Positions 29,894 through 40,756 of a stretch of 42,769 nt of DNA are shown piece after piece (the stretch's first letter is position 1; each line of letters starts with the position of its first letter). The notes under the pieces are model-generated. The model saw only the letters and a list, made by a program, of their open reading frames with translations, did not search any database and was not told the origin of the DNA. Where the stretch lies: NCBI GenBank assembly GCA_012735535.1, contig JAAYHC010000074.1:1-42769 (forward strand), in the 5' to 3' direction. The position numbers and the translations under genes are program-made. The DNA comes from Bacillota bacterium (GTDB lineage: Bacteria; Bacillota; UBA5301).

Positions 29894-31594
29894 ATGTATA
29901 TCTTGGATGAGGTAAAAAACCAGATTCGCCTGGGTGTTCGTGCGGCTATTGATAAGGCCGTCAAAGCCGGCGAGCTGCCTGAGGCTATGCTTCCTGATGC
30001 CCAGATCCCTCTCGAGGTCCCGCGTGAAGAGGCATTCGGCGATTGGTCGACCAACATTGCCCTGACTTCCGCCAAAGTGGCGCGGATGGCCCCCCGGCAG
30101 ATCGCCGAGATAATTGTGAAGTACCTCGAGACGGAGGGGACATATATCGCCAAAGTGGAGATTGCCGGTCCGGGGTTTATTAATTTCCATCTTGACCCAC
30201 GGTGGTTAACGCGGGTGGTAGTTGATATTGAGCGGTGCGGCGCCAACTATGGCCGGGTTGATCTCGGCAAAGGGCAGAAGCTCCAAGTCGAATTTGTCAG
30301 CGCCAACCCGACCGGTCCGTTGCACATCGGTCATGGCCGGGGCGCCGTTGTCGGCAGCGTCTTGGCTAATCTTTTAGCGGCTGCCGGTTATGATGTGCAG
30401 AAAGAGTATTATATCAATGATGCCGGCAATCAGATTAAAAACTTCGGGCTTTCGTTGGATGCCCGGTATCGCCAGGCATTGGGTCAAGATGTGCCGGTTC
30501 CCGAGGATGGTTATCATGGCGAGGATCTGCGCGAGCTGATGGCTGAGGTCGCCGCCGAGCATGGCGATTACTACCTGAGCCTTTCCGACCAAGAGCGGCA
30601 AGAACTATTTATCAAGATGGCCCTGGAGCGTAAGCTCAATGATATTAAGAACGACCTGGCCGAATTCGGAGTGACTTTTGACCACTGGTTCAGCGAATCC
30701 TCGTTACATGAGAGCGGCGCGATCGCCGAAACTATCAAGCAACTCCAGGCCAATGGCAATATCTATGAAGCCGATGGGGCCTTGTGGCTCAAATCGACCG
30801 CCTACGGCGATGACAAGGATCGTGTGGTTATCAGAGAAAACGGGGTTCCTACTTACCTCGCTGCCGATTTGGCTTATCACAAAAACAAATTTGACCGCGG
30901 TTTCGACAAAGTCATCAACATCTGGGGCGCCGATCATCACGGGTATATTCCGCGGATGAAAGCCGGTGTTGCTGCTTTGGGACGTAATCCCGACGACCTC
31001 GAGGTGCTCATCGTCCAGCTGGTCAACCTGATCCGCGACGGCCAGCCGGTGATGATGTCCAAACGCACCGGCAAACTGGTGACCCTGGCGGAAGTAATCG
31101 AAGAGGTCGGCAAAGATGCGGCCCGCTATTTCTTTATCATGCGTTCAGCCGACAGTCATCTGGATTTCGATCTGAATCTGGCGGCAGCGCAAACCGATGA
31201 GAACCCGGTCTTCTACATCCAGTACGCCCATGCGCGGATCGCTTCTATTCTGCGGCAGGCTGCGGAGCTCGGCATAATTCCGGCCGGCAGCCACCCCCAG
31301 GCGGCTGGGGTCAATGTGCAGCTCTTGGAGACCCCGAGTGAGCGGGCGTTGTTGAAAAAACTAGCTTTTTGGCCTGAAGAGGTTCGGATTGCTGCGGCCA
31401 ATCTTGAGCCGCACCGCATTGCTCGGTATGCTCATGAGTTGGCAGGCTTGTTCCATTCATTTTATAATGCGGTCCGGGTGCTCACCGATGACCCGCAACT
31501 TACCGCCGCCAGGCTGGTCTTGGTGGAGGTAACTGGGGTTGTTTTGCGCGTGGTTTTGGAGATGTTAGGTATTAGCGCACCTGAGCGGATGTAG
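29894..31594 (+). CDS. argS: Arginyl-tRNA synthetase
   Basis: 566 residues, a class I aminoacyl-tRNA synthetase of normal length. The N-terminal Arg-specific add-on domain is followed by ANPTGPLHIGHGRGAVVGS (HIGH, 144-147), the DAGNQIKNFGLS segment, HKNKFDRGFDKVINIWGADHHGYIPRMKA, the KMSKS equivalent MMSKRTGKLVTL near residue 377, and the DALR anticodon-binding domain (YAHARIASILRQAAE to the end). It attaches arginine to tRNA-Arg. It has a clear AAAGGAG and an ATG start at 29894, five bases after the MazG-like gene. Confidence 0.98.
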   Translation: MYILDEVKNQIRLGVRAAIDKAVKAGELPEAMLPDAQIPLEVPREEAFGDWSTNIALTSAKVARMAPRQIAEIIVKYLETEGTYIAKVEIAGPGFINFHLDPRWLTRVVVDIERCGANYGRVDLGKGQKLQVEFVSANPTGPLHIGHGRGAVVGSVLANLLAAAGYDVQKEYYINDAGNQIKNFGLSLDARYRQALGQDVPVPEDGYHGEDLRELMAEVAAEHGDYYLSLSDQERQELFIKMALERKLNDIKNDLAEFGVTFDHWFSESSLHESGAIAETIKQLQANGNIYEADGALWLKSTAYGDDKDRVVIRENGVPTYLAADLAYHKNKFDRGFDKVINIWGADHHGYIPRMKAGVAALGRNPDDLEVLIVQLVNLIRDGQPVMMSKRTGKLVTLAEVIEEVGKDAARYFFIMRSADSHLDFDLNLAAAQTDENPVFYIQYAHARIASILRQAAELGIIPAGSHPQAAGVNVQLLETPSERALLKKLAFWPEEVRIAAANLEPHRIARYAHELAGLFHSFYNAVRVLTDDPQLTAARLVLVEVTGVVLRVVLEMLGISAPERM

Positions 31595-31608
31595 GGAGGT
31601 GATTGGAG

Positions 31609-33896
<2,288 letters not shown>

Positions 33897-33965
33897 ATAG
33901 TCAGGTATATCCCCGCAAAACCCTGTCGAGACTGTGTATAAGAAACACAGAAAGTGGGTATGGGG

Positions 33966-34511
33966 ATGTACGGAAGGCTCTGTTTGGTAGTTTTGTGCTT
34001 AACCGGTATTATCTTGTTGGCACCGCTCAGCTCAGCGGCTTTTGATTGGGGAACCCAGCCTCCCCGGTTGCCTGCGGGCGGCAATCTAACCGGGGAGGTT
34101 ATCGCCGTCGGAGACAGCGAGTTAGTACTTAAGCTCTCCTCCGGTGAAGTGCGACAGCTGCGTCTGAGTGCAGATTGTCAAATAACTTTGAACGGTTTGG
34201 CGGTTGGGGTTTTTGCGCTCAGCCCGGTTATGGATGGTCACTATGTAGAGGCATCGGTGGAGTGCGCAGCAGATCTGGCTGTTAGAGTCGAAGGCTTTTA
34301 TTACTGTGTCGAGGCCGAGATTGGCGCAGTTGCAGACAATCGCATCTTGCTCAGGCCCCTTAATTCCGCCGGCCCAGGTTTTTGGGTGCAAAACCCGGCC
34401 GCCGGGCTCGAGCCGGAGCTTGGAACAGTATATTTAGTCAGTTTGGACAGCACCGGGGCGGTAAAACACTGCCGGCCCTTGGTTAAGCGGCAGGAAAATA
34501 GGGCATCCTAG
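33966..34511 (+). CDS. Secreted hypothetical protein, 181 aa
   Basis: 181 residues. The N-terminus MYGRLCLVVLCLTGIILLAPLSSA is a signal peptide with predicted cleavage after LSSA. The mature part (about 157 residues) is beta-rich with repeated short strands: LTGEVIAVGDSELVLKLSSGEVRQLRL, VEASVECAADLAVRVEGFYYC, VEAEIGAVADNRILLRPL. Two such halves look like a duplicated OB/SH3-like beta barrel. Family not recognised. Three in-frame starts lie close together (GTG 33954, ATG 33960, ATG 33966); the last is chosen since AGTGGG lies seven bases before it. It follows pyrG by 69 bases. Confidence 0.7.
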   Translation: MYGRLCLVVLCLTGIILLAPLSSAAFDWGTQPPRLPAGGNLTGEVIAVGDSELVLKLSSGEVRQLRLSADCQITLNGLAVGVFALSPVMDGHYVEASVECAADLAVRVEGFYYCVEAEIGAVADNRILLRPLNSAGPGFWVQNPAAGLEPELGTVYLVSLDSTGAVKHCRPLVKRQENRAS

Positions 34512-34559
34512 CGAATAACATTACCAGACTTGTTAATTAATGGGGAGTCCTTCACACCG

Positions 34560-35213
34560 ATGATAATCGAAACCGAACGGGCATTAGCGATGCGCTGCCC
34601 GGCATGTGGTAAGTTAAACCACCAGGTTTTCTCGCTGTTCTCACTTTCTGGAGCACGGACACTCAAGTTGCAGTGCACTTGTGGTTTTTCCTTATTTCAG
34701 CTGAGTACCCGTAACTATTCACGATATGCCGCTCAACTATTCTGTGTGGTCTGCGAGCATTTACATATGTATGATCTAACGGCCAAAGAGTTTGCCACTG
34801 ATGGGTATGTTACCTTTGCTTGTCCGGATACCGAGATCGAGCTTGGTTCGCTCGGCGGTAGACCGGCGATTCAAGAGATCATCCGCAAAGAACAGACGCC
34901 GTTGGAGGATCTGCTCGTATCCTATGATCATGCCGACTACTTTGAAAACCGCGAGGTTATGATCGGGATTCTCGAGTCCTTGCAAGGTCTGGCCAATCAT
35001 GGAAGGCTATTTTGCCAGTGCGGTAGTGTGGACATTGATATTGATATTTTCCCTGACCGAGTTGAATTACATTGCCCGGAGTGCGATGGTGGCCTAACTA
35101 TTTATGGCCGCACTGAGCAAGATCTGGCTCTTGTCTTGGAATTAAACCAGATTGAGCTGGTCGCCAAAACGATCTCACAGTTTAATCGCAATATTTTTAA
35201 AACCCAAAAATAG
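34560..35213 (+). CDS. Zinc-ribbon hypothetical protein (pyrG-fba interval family)
   Basis: 217 residues with three Cys-pair regions: MRCPACGKLNH and LQCTCGFS in the N-terminal 50 residues, LFCVVCEHLH near 75, and RLFCQCGSVDIDIDIFPDRVELHCPECDGG near 175. These should form two or three zinc ribbons. The middle part is helical (AIQEIIRKEQTPLEDLLVSYDHADYFENREVMIGILESL). No signal peptide. I recall similar proteins between pyrG and fba in other Clostridia, but no function is known to me. ATG 34560 follows GGGGAG by 12 bases, a rather long spacing; TTG 34530 is less likely. Confidence 0.75.
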   Translation: MIIETERALAMRCPACGKLNHQVFSLFSLSGARTLKLQCTCGFSLFQLSTRNYSRYAAQLFCVVCEHLHMYDLTAKEFATDGYVTFACPDTEIELGSLGGRPAIQEIIRKEQTPLEDLLVSYDHADYFENREVMIGILESLQGLANHGRLFCQCGSVDIDIDIFPDRVELHCPECDGGLTIYGRTEQDLALVLELNQIELVAKTISQFNRNIFKTQK

Positions 35214-35242
35214 TTGGGATCTCTTCAAAGGATGAATATATT

Positions 35243-36097
35243 ATGCTTGTATCATTGCGGGAGTTGCTGCAAGAGGCCAAGAGGGGGCGTTATGCTATTG
35301 GAGCTTTCAATTTTAGCAATCTGGAAACGCTCCGGGCTATTATCTTAGCAGCTCAGCGCAGATCTGCTCCGGTCATTATTCAAACTAGCCAGACTGCCAT
35401 AAAATATGCCGGACTCGAATACATTGTAGCGATGGCCCGGGTCGCCGGTGAGCAAGCCGGAGTTCCGGTGGTCTTGCACTTGGATCATGGGACCGACCTT
35501 GCCACGATCGAGGCGTGTATTAAGGCCGGGTATTCATCGGTCATGATTGATGCCTCGCACCACTCTTTCACAGAAAACATCCGCCTGACAAAAGAAGTCG
35601 TGGCCATGGCCCACGCGCATGGAGTCTCGGTCGAGGCCGAGCTGGGCCGTTTAGCCGGGCAAGAAGATGAGATTTCCGTTGGTGAGCGAGAAGCGGCTTT
35701 CACCGACCCGGCTGAGGCGCGAGCTTTTGTCGAGGAAACCGGGGTTGATGCTTTGGCGGTAGCCGTCGGGACAGCGCATGGACTTTATCGCGGTGAGCCA
35801 CACTTAGATTTCCTGCGCTTACAACAGATCGCCGAGTTAGTGTCGATTCCGCTGGTTTTACACGGTGCTTCCGGTGTACCGGACGCAAGTATTCGCCAAG
35901 CTATCGCCTGCGGAATCAGTAAGATCAATATTGATACGGAGCTACGGATAGCCTTCTACCGAGCGGTGAAAAACTTTTTGGATCATCACGATACGTACGA
36001 TCCCCGCAAGTTCTTAAGCCCGGCAATTGATGCCATGGCCGAGCTGGTTGAGGCCAAAATCGATCTTTTCGGTTCAGCCAATAAGGCTGTCAGATAA
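35243..36097 (+). CDS. fba: Class II fructose-bisphosphate aldolase
   Basis: 284 residues, normal for the class IIA/B aldolase. It splits fructose 1,6-bisphosphate into dihydroxyacetone phosphate and glyceraldehyde 3-phosphate with Zn. Catalytic Asp81 and Zn ligand His82 in VVLHLDHGTD, VEAELGRLAG (Glu133 region), Zn His179 in GTAHG, Zn His207 in LVLHGASGV, and INIDTELRIAF for phosphate binding. It could act on tagatose bisphosphate (GatY/KbaY), which is close in sequence, but the pyrG-fba-rho surroundings favour the glycolytic enzyme. SD AAAGGATG before ATG 35243. Confidence 0.95.
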   Translation: MLVSLRELLQEAKRGRYAIGAFNFSNLETLRAIILAAQRRSAPVIIQTSQTAIKYAGLEYIVAMARVAGEQAGVPVVLHLDHGTDLATIEACIKAGYSSVMIDASHHSFTENIRLTKEVVAMAHAHGVSVEAELGRLAGQEDEISVGEREAAFTDPAEARAFVEETGVDALAVAVGTAHGLYRGEPHLDFLRLQQIAELVSIPLVLHGASGVPDASIRQAIACGISKINIDTELRIAFYRAVKNFLDHHDTYDPRKFLSPAIDAMAELVEAKIDLFGSANKAVR

Positions 36098-36137
36098 CAA
36101 TTAGATGCGGTTGATTCCGATAATAGAGGTGAAATAA

Positions 36138-37619
36138 TTGAATAAGTCTGACCTAGAAAAGCGGACAGTAGCTGAACTGCGCCTGATAGCTCAGCGGATT
36201 GGACTCAAAAATTATCAGCGACTGCGCAAGTCGGAGCTAGTTGATCTGGTAATGGAAAAACTTATTGAAATGGCCAAGGCCAAACAGGCCGAGCTACAGC
36301 AGGCTCAGGATGATGCCGAGGAGCGGATTCCTGAGGTCGAGCCCGCGCCGGAGGCAGAAGCGCCGGCCGAGATGGCTTATGCTGAGCCGTCGATCTCCCA
36401 ATTCGAGGAGATGGCCGAGGACTCTCAGGCTCGAGAGAAAGCCAGATCCGGTAAGGCTGATGACAACGAGACCCCAACTGGTTCGGGAATCCTCGAAATC
36501 CTACCTGACGGGTACGGTTTCCTCCGGTGTTCAGGTTACCTCCCTGGTCCGAACGACATATATGTATCCCCATCGCAAATTAGACGCTTCTCTTTGCGTG
36601 ACGGCGATAAAGTCACCGGTTTAATCAGGACTCCGAAAGATACCGAACGTTACGCTGCGTTATTAAGAGTTCAACAGGTCAATGACGCCGACCTGGAGGT
36701 TCTCGCCAACCGCAAGCATTTCGATGATATGACGCCGATCTATCCTGATGAACGGCTTCGTTTAGAAACCGGGCAGCGCGATATTGCGATGCGGTTAATC
36801 GACTTTATCGCGCCGATCGGTAAAGGCCAGCGCGGTCTGATCGTCTCGCCGCCGAAAGCCGGTAAAACGACCTTGCTCAAGAAAATTGCCAACGCTATCA
36901 CGATCAACCACCCGGAAGTGCTCTTGTTTGTGCTTTTGATTGACGAGCGTCCTGAGGAAGTCACCGATATGCAGCGTTCGGTGAAGGGTGAAGTCATCAG
37001 CTCAACTTTTGATAATTTACCCGAGAACCATGTTAAAGTGGCCGATTTTGTCTTGGAGCGCGCGAAGCGCCTAGTCGAAATGGGGCGCGATGTGGTTATT
37101 CTCCTGGATAGCATCACCCGCCTGGCCCGGGCACACAACTTGGTAGTCCCGCCGAGTGGTCGCACCCTCTCCGGCGGTGTTGATCCGGCCGCTTTGCACC
37201 GCCCAAAAAGATTCTTTGGTGCCGCGCGTAACTTCGAAGGTGGCGGCAGTCTGACTATTATCGCCACCGCGCTGGTTGAGACGGGTAGCCGGATGGATGA
37301 CGTGATTTACGAGGAATTTAAGGGTACCGGCAATATGGAGATCCATTTAGACCGTAAACTCTCCGAACGGCGGATCTTCCCGGCGATCGATATTTATAAG
37401 AGCGGCACGCGCAAAGAAGAGCTTCTGCTTGATCCGGACGAGATGGAGATGGTATACGTCTTGCGGAAAGCTCTGGCTTCGTTGGGGGTCGCCGAAACGA
37501 CCGAATTGCTTTTGGATCGTCTCAAGCATTCCCGGACCAATAAGGACTTGATCAACATGATTGTTAAATCATCTTTTGCCGATAATTTGCGGGCTGCAAA
37601 TGAAAAAAACTGGGAATAG
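36138..37619 (+). CDS. rho: Transcription termination factor Rho
   Basis: 493 residues, about 70 longer than the Escherichia coli protein. Rho N-domain helices ([37 protein letters not shown]) are followed by an acidic Glu/Ala/Pro-rich linker (about 50-115). Then comes the RNA-binding cold-shock-like fold with [29 protein letters not shown], the primary RNA site, and the ATPase with Walker [14 protein letters not shown] (237-249) and Walker [17 protein letters not shown]. It is the hexameric helicase that ends transcription. TTG 36138 follows AGAGGTGA and fits the family N-terminus. Linker length differs between phyla and is not an anomaly by itself. Confidence 0.97.
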   Translation: MNKSDLEKRTVAELRLIAQRIGLKNYQRLRKSELVDLVMEKLIEMAKAKQAELQQAQDDAEERIPEVEPAPEAEAPAEMAYAEPSISQFEEMAEDSQAREKARSGKADDNETPTGSGILEILPDGYGFLRCSGYLPGPNDIYVSPSQIRRFSLRDGDKVTGLIRTPKDTERYAALLRVQQVNDADLEVLANRKHFDDMTPIYPDERLRLETGQRDIAMRLIDFIAPIGKGQRGLIVSPPKAGKTTLLKKIANAITINHPEVLLFVLLIDERPEEVTDMQRSVKGEVISSTFDNLPENHVKVADFVLERAKRLVEMGRDVVILLDSITRLARAHNLVVPPSGRTLSGGVDPAALHRPKRFFGAARNFEGGGSLTIIATALVETGSRMDDVIYEEFKGTGNMEIHLDRKLSERRIFPAIDIYKSGTRKEELLLDPDEMEMVYVLRKALASLGVAETTELLLDRLKHSRTNKDLINMIVKSSFADNLRAANEKNWE

Positions 37620-37723
37620 CGGGTATTTAGTCATTATTTGCAGGATTTTTTCTTACTAGCCTTGAAAACTAAATCGTTGGAATTTGATTTCCATTCCGAT
37701 GAGTGATCATAGCGGAGGAAACC

Positions 37724-38755
37724 ATGGCCTTTATCTCGCGCTATTTTGGACATCCATTAGTAATACTCGCCATTTCCCTGGCCGGGGCTACCGGTTTACT
37801 GGGGTATTCGGGGACGGGCCCCATTGACCAGGTTGTTCCTGAAGAAAACCCGATTAGTTTAGCGATGCGGGGAGAACTTGTGGCTCTGACCGATTCTCCT
37901 CTGTCGGCTACGGTTTCTGGTGTAGATCTTTTTAAAGTGAATAATCGGGTTGATCTTTTCGGCGAGCAGCTGCGGGCAGCCGAGGAAATACTCAGGGGTG
38001 GGCCGGTCCCGGAACCAGAGCCTGAGCGGCCCAAACCGACTAAACCGACTATTACCGTTCACCGCGTAGCTAAAGGTGAAAATCTCTCGACTATCGCTAA
38101 GGAATACGGGATCGATGTCAATACTATCCTGGGGGCGAATAATCTGGATGATATCAATACCATCCGGATTGGTCAGGAACTACGGATCCTCAGTGAAATT
38201 GGGGTTTTGCACACCATTAAGTCGGGCGAGAACCTCTGGGAGATTGCCCGGAAATATAAAGTTTCGATTGATGACATTATTGCGGCCAACGGGATCGAAG
38301 AGCCCGGACGTTTAATTGTCGGACAAGAGATCTTTATTCCCCGTGGGGTCCCGGAGAAGGATCTCAATTATTACCGTGCTCAACAAGGGCCGCAGTTTAT
38401 TTGGCCCGTCAAGGGTAGGATTAGTTCCCGCTACGGTCAGCGTTGGGGCAGTATGCACCACGGGATTGATATCGCAGTACCAACCGGTACGCGGGTCGCG
38501 GCTGCAGCTGCTGGGAAGGTTACGACCGCCGGATATTCGTCGAGTTATGGTTATCTAGTTGTGATTGACCATGGCAACGGTTACGAGACCAGGTATGCGC
38601 ATAACTCCAAGTTGTTGGTTAAAGCAGGGCAGCGAGTGACCCAAGGCCAGATCATTGCCTTATCCGGTAATACCGGACGCTCGACCGGGCCGCATTTGCA
38701 CTTCGAGATTCGCTACAAAAATGCTTCTCGCGACCCGTTGCAGTATCTGAAGTAA
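37724..38755 (+). CDS. LysM-M23 peptidoglycan endopeptidase
   Basis: 343 residues. An N-terminal membrane segment ([20 protein letters not shown]) is followed by an unstructured Pro/Glu linker, two LysM domains (about 111-156, [17 protein letters not shown]; and 163-206, [17 protein letters not shown]) and an M23 domain (227-343). The zinc site is visible: His245 and Asp249 in MHHGID, and HLHFE (His324, His326) near the C-terminus. It cuts peptide bridges of peptidoglycan outside the membrane; LysM targets it to glycan strands. ATG 37724 has GCGGAGGAAACC upstream. In many Clostridia such an enzyme follows rho. Its cell role (division, spore wall) is unknown. Confidence 0.94.
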   Translation: MAFISRYFGHPLVILAISLAGATGLLGYSGTGPIDQVVPEENPISLAMRGELVALTDSPLSATVSGVDLFKVNNRVDLFGEQLRAAEEILRGGPVPEPEPERPKPTKPTITVHRVAKGENLSTIAKEYGIDVNTILGANNLDDINTIRIGQELRILSEIGVLHTIKSGENLWEIARKYKVSIDDIIAANGIEEPGRLIVGQEIFIPRGVPEKDLNYYRAQQGPQFIWPVKGRISSRYGQRWGSMHHGIDIAVPTGTRVAAAAAGKVTTAGYSSSYGYLVVIDHGNGYETRYAHNSKLLVKAGQRVTQGQIIALSGNTGRSTGPHLHFEIRYKNASRDPLQYLK

Positions 38756-38761
38756 TTTAAG

Positions 38762-38791
38762 TTGTCATGCAGCGGCCAAATATGCTATACT
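38762..38791 (+). promoter_or_regulatory. Sigma-A promoter of rpmE
   Basis: TTGTCA at 38762-38767, 18-base spacer, TATACT at 38786-38791 with an extended TGC just before it. Start of rpmE is 26 bases downstream. Confidence 0.7.
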
Positions 38792-38816
38792 AATCGCCGT
38801 AAGTGAGGTGAAAGTT

Positions 38817-39023
38817 GTGAAAGAAGGCATTCATCCGAAAATGCATAAGGTTACCATTACCTGCGCTTGCGGTGCGAGCTTTGAGACCGCTTCAACCAAA
38901 GAGGATCTCAAAGTAGAGATCTGCTCTCAGTGTCACCCTCTTTATACCGGCGGTAAAGTGAAGGTTGTCGATACGGCGGGTGGCCGCGTTGAGAAGTTTA
39001 AGAAAAAATACAACCTTCAGTAA
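38817..39023 (+). CDS. rpmE: 50S ribosomal protein L31 (zinc-binding form)
   Basis: 68 residues starting [24 protein letters not shown]. The four zinc-ligand cysteines are Cys16, Cys18, Cys36 and Cys39 ([12 protein letters not shown]), so this is the zinc-containing C+ type, not the zinc-free paralogue. The C-terminus [13 protein letters not shown] is typical. GTG 38817 is chosen because GAGGTGA ends five bases upstream and the family starts MK(E/A)GIHP. A promoter at 38762-38791 and a terminator at 39058 make it a single-gene unit. Confidence 0.96.
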   Translation: MKEGIHPKMHKVTITCACGASFETASTKEDLKVEICSQCHPLYTGGKVKVVDTAGGRVEKFKKKYNLQ

Positions 39024-39057
39024 GTTGATATTTGTGAGTAGTAGGGGGTTAACTGGC

Positions 39058-39085
39058 GAAGGCTAAGTTAGCTCCTTCTTTTTTT
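39058..39085 (+). terminator. Rho-independent terminator of rpmE
   Basis: GAAGG (39058-39062) pairs with CCTTC (39074-39078), loop CTAAGTTAGCT, followed by seven T residues at 39079-39085. The stem is short. It lies 15 bases before the apparent start of dusB. Confidence 0.75.
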
Positions 39086-39100
39086 GGAGTGTGATGCGGC

Positions 39101-40081
39101 ATTGTAGCCAACTTACGCATTGGCGGGATCGAAATTAATAACCCGGTGATTTTGGCTCCGATGGCCGGAGTGACCGATCGGGTCTTCCGGGAAATCGTCT
39201 ATGAGCTGGCGCCGGGTCTGGCCTATACCGAGATGATTAGCGCTATGGCGCTGCTCTACGCGAATCCTCGCACCTTCAAAATGATTGATTTCGAACCCCA
39301 TCGGCCTTTGGCGGTACAACTTTTCGGTTCCAAGCCCGAGGTGATGGCCGAAGCGGCCAAGGTGGTCGAGGCCCGCTGTGCACCGACTTTCATCGATATT
39401 AACATGGGTTGCCCAACCCCGAAGATTGTTTCCAACGGAGATGGGGCTGCCTTAATGAAACGGCCGCAGCTGGCCGCCGAGATCGTTGAGGCGGTGGCTA
39501 GTAGCGTCCAGGTGCCGGTCACGGTGAAAATCAGGGCCGGCTGGGATGAGAGTAGTATCAATGCGCCGGAGTTTGCCAAATTGATGGTTAAGGCGGGGGC
39601 CCAGGCAGTGGCGGTGCACGGTCGGACCCGCTCTCAGTTCTACACCGGCACCGCTGATTGGGAGATTGTTCGGGCGGTGGCCGAAGCCGTCGATGTGCCG
39701 GTGATCGGCAACGGCGACATCATGGATGTGGAGACCGCCGCGGAGCGCTTGGCCACCAGCGGCTGCGCCGGAATCATGATTGGGCGGGGAGCTTTGGGTA
39801 ATCCCTGGCTGATCAGTCGGGCGCGAAAGCTGATTGCCGAGGGCGAGGCCCCGCAGCCGCCTTCGGCCCAAGAGCGCCTGGAGATGGCTATCAATCACCT
39901 TCAGCGGGCCGTAGCTTACGAGGGCGAAGAGATTGCTGTTCCGGCGATGCGTAAACATATTGCCTGGTATTTAAAGGGGCTCAGAGGCGCGAGTGAAGTG
40001 AAAACCTACATCCAGACCCTTAAATCTGCCGACGAGGTCGTCGCCGCTCTAAAAGAATATCAAGCCAAGCTAGCGAACTGA
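39101..40081 (+). CDS. dusB: tRNA-dihydrouridine synthase B (apparent ATT start)
   Basis: 326 residues. Flavin-dependent reductase that makes dihydrouridine in tRNA. Motifs: LRIGGIEINNPVILAPMAGVTDRVFR, the active-site Cys104 in NMGCPTPKIVSNGDGAALM, HGRTRSQFYTG, IGNGDI and MIGRGALGNPWL, then the C-terminal helical tRNA-binding part. The normal family N-terminus (M-x-IGxxELKNPVVLAPMAG) corresponds to codons from 39101. No ATG, GTG or TTG is in frame before GTG 39146, which would remove the conserved first strand; the frame has a TGA at 39092. GGAG at 39086-39089 precedes ATT 39101 by 11 bases. I place the start there with moderate certainty. Confidence 0.9.
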   Translation: MVANLRIGGIEINNPVILAPMAGVTDRVFREIVYELAPGLAYTEMISAMALLYANPRTFKMIDFEPHRPLAVQLFGSKPEVMAEAAKVVEARCAPTFIDINMGCPTPKIVSNGDGAALMKRPQLAAEIVEAVASSVQVPVTVKIRAGWDESSINAPEFAKLMVKAGAQAVAVHGRTRSQFYTGTADWEIVRAVAEAVDVPVIGNGDIMDVETAAERLATSGCAGIMIGRGALGNPWLISRARKLIAEGEAPQPPSAQERLEMAINHLQRAVAYEGEEIAVPAMRKHIAWYLKGLRGASEVKTYIQTLKSADEVVAALKEYQAKLAN

Positions 40082-40100
40082 TCAGGGAAAAGCCGACTCT

Positions 40101-40127
40101 GCCTGCACTTATGTGCAGGCTTTTTTT
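40101..40127 (+). terminator. Rho-independent terminator
   Basis: GCCTGCAC (40101-40108), loop TTAT, GTGCAGGC (40113-40120), then seven T residues. It ends dusB. Confidence 0.93.
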
Positions 40128-40128
40128 A

Positions 40129-40157
40129 TTGAATAAAACAGGCATTTTCAGTATAAT
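40129..40157 (+). promoter_or_regulatory. Sigma-A promoter of the AAR-like operon
   Basis: TTGAAT at 40129-40134, 17-base spacer, TATAAT at 40152-40157: near consensus. The start point would fall near 40164, a few bases before the inverted repeat at 40170-40187. Confidence 0.85.
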
Positions 40158-40169
40158 ATGGAAAAGAAA

Positions 40170-40187
40170 GTGCACAGTTTTGTGCAC
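40170..40187 (+). promoter_or_regulatory. Perfect inverted repeat, likely operator
   Basis: GTGCACA-GTTT-TGTGCAC at 40170-40187 is a perfect 7-bp inverted repeat just downstream of the predicted transcription start and 17 bases before the TTG of a helix-turn-helix gene. The position suits a repressor site, most simply autoregulation by the downstream protein. It has no T run, so it is not a terminator. Confidence 0.6.
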
Positions 40188-40204
40188 ATGACTGGGGTGA
40201 GGAC

Positions 40205-40753
40205 TTGAACTTTGTTCGTATCGGGAGCAAACTCTTAAGCCGTAATAAGATCATGCTTGCGCTCGATAAGATTTTGGAGCTCCGCGTGCAGGGCTACTCA
40301 CAATTGGAAGTTGCCAAAATGTGCGGAATTGACCGTAGTTTCATCTCTCGGTTGGAGACGCTTGGCGAGGTCAAACGCGGCAATCGGGTGGCGGTGGCCG
40401 GATTCCCGATCCAGAACACCAAAGAGCTTCGCCAAATGCTAACCGAGTTGGGGGTTGAGTATGTTCTGCTGTTGACCGAGGCCGAACGGTGGCGCTTCTT
40501 TGCCGATAAGGACGGCGCTGAAGTATTCAATGAGTTAATGCGGATCTTGGCGGATTTGCGGGACTATGATGTGGTCATTTTCTTCGGCTCGGATATGCGC
40601 AACAGCGTGATCGAATCGGTATTGGGCGATAAAGCCGTCACGGTTTCCATCGGCGAGTCCCCCATTACCGAGGATGTCTACCTCAATCCGGAATATGTGC
40701 GCCAGTTGGTAGAAACGGTGCGGAATAAGGAAGTTGGCAGGGAAGGGAGATAA
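40205..40753 (+). CDS. Small helix-turn-helix regulator (with unknown C-terminal domain)
   Basis: 182 residues. Residues about 29-52 (GYSQLEVAKMCGIDRSFISRLETL) form a clear Xre-like helix-turn-helix preceded by a basic arm (LLSRNKIMLALDKILELR). The rest (60-182) has a Rossmann-like alternation: NRVAVAGFPIQNTKELRQML, VEYVLLLTEAERWRFF, YDVVIFFGSDMRNSVIESVLG, AVTVSIGESPI. This could bind a ligand or nucleotide. TTG 40205 is the only sensible start; GGGGTGAGG lies just upstream, with a short spacing. A strong promoter and perfect inverted repeat precede it, and the stop is three bases before the next gene. It is probably the operon's repressor. Confidence 0.8.
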   Translation: MNFVRIGSKLLSRNKIMLALDKILELRVQGYSQLEVAKMCGIDRSFISRLETLGEVKRGNRVAVAGFPIQNTKELRQMLTELGVEYVLLLTEAERWRFFADKDGAEVFNELMRILADLRDYDVVIFFGSDMRNSVIESVLGDKAVTVSIGESPITEDVYLNPEYVRQLVETVRNKEVGREGR

Positions 40754-40756
40754 AGC

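Noticed and set aside
33931-33950. Small inverted repeat CTGTGT/ACACAG before the secreted protein at 33966
   Set aside because: Six base pairs with no T run and no clear promoter context; likely chance.
40188-40208. Six-codon ATG frame ending over the TTG start of the HTH gene
   Set aside because: No SD and too short to call; could be a chance ATG in the operator region.
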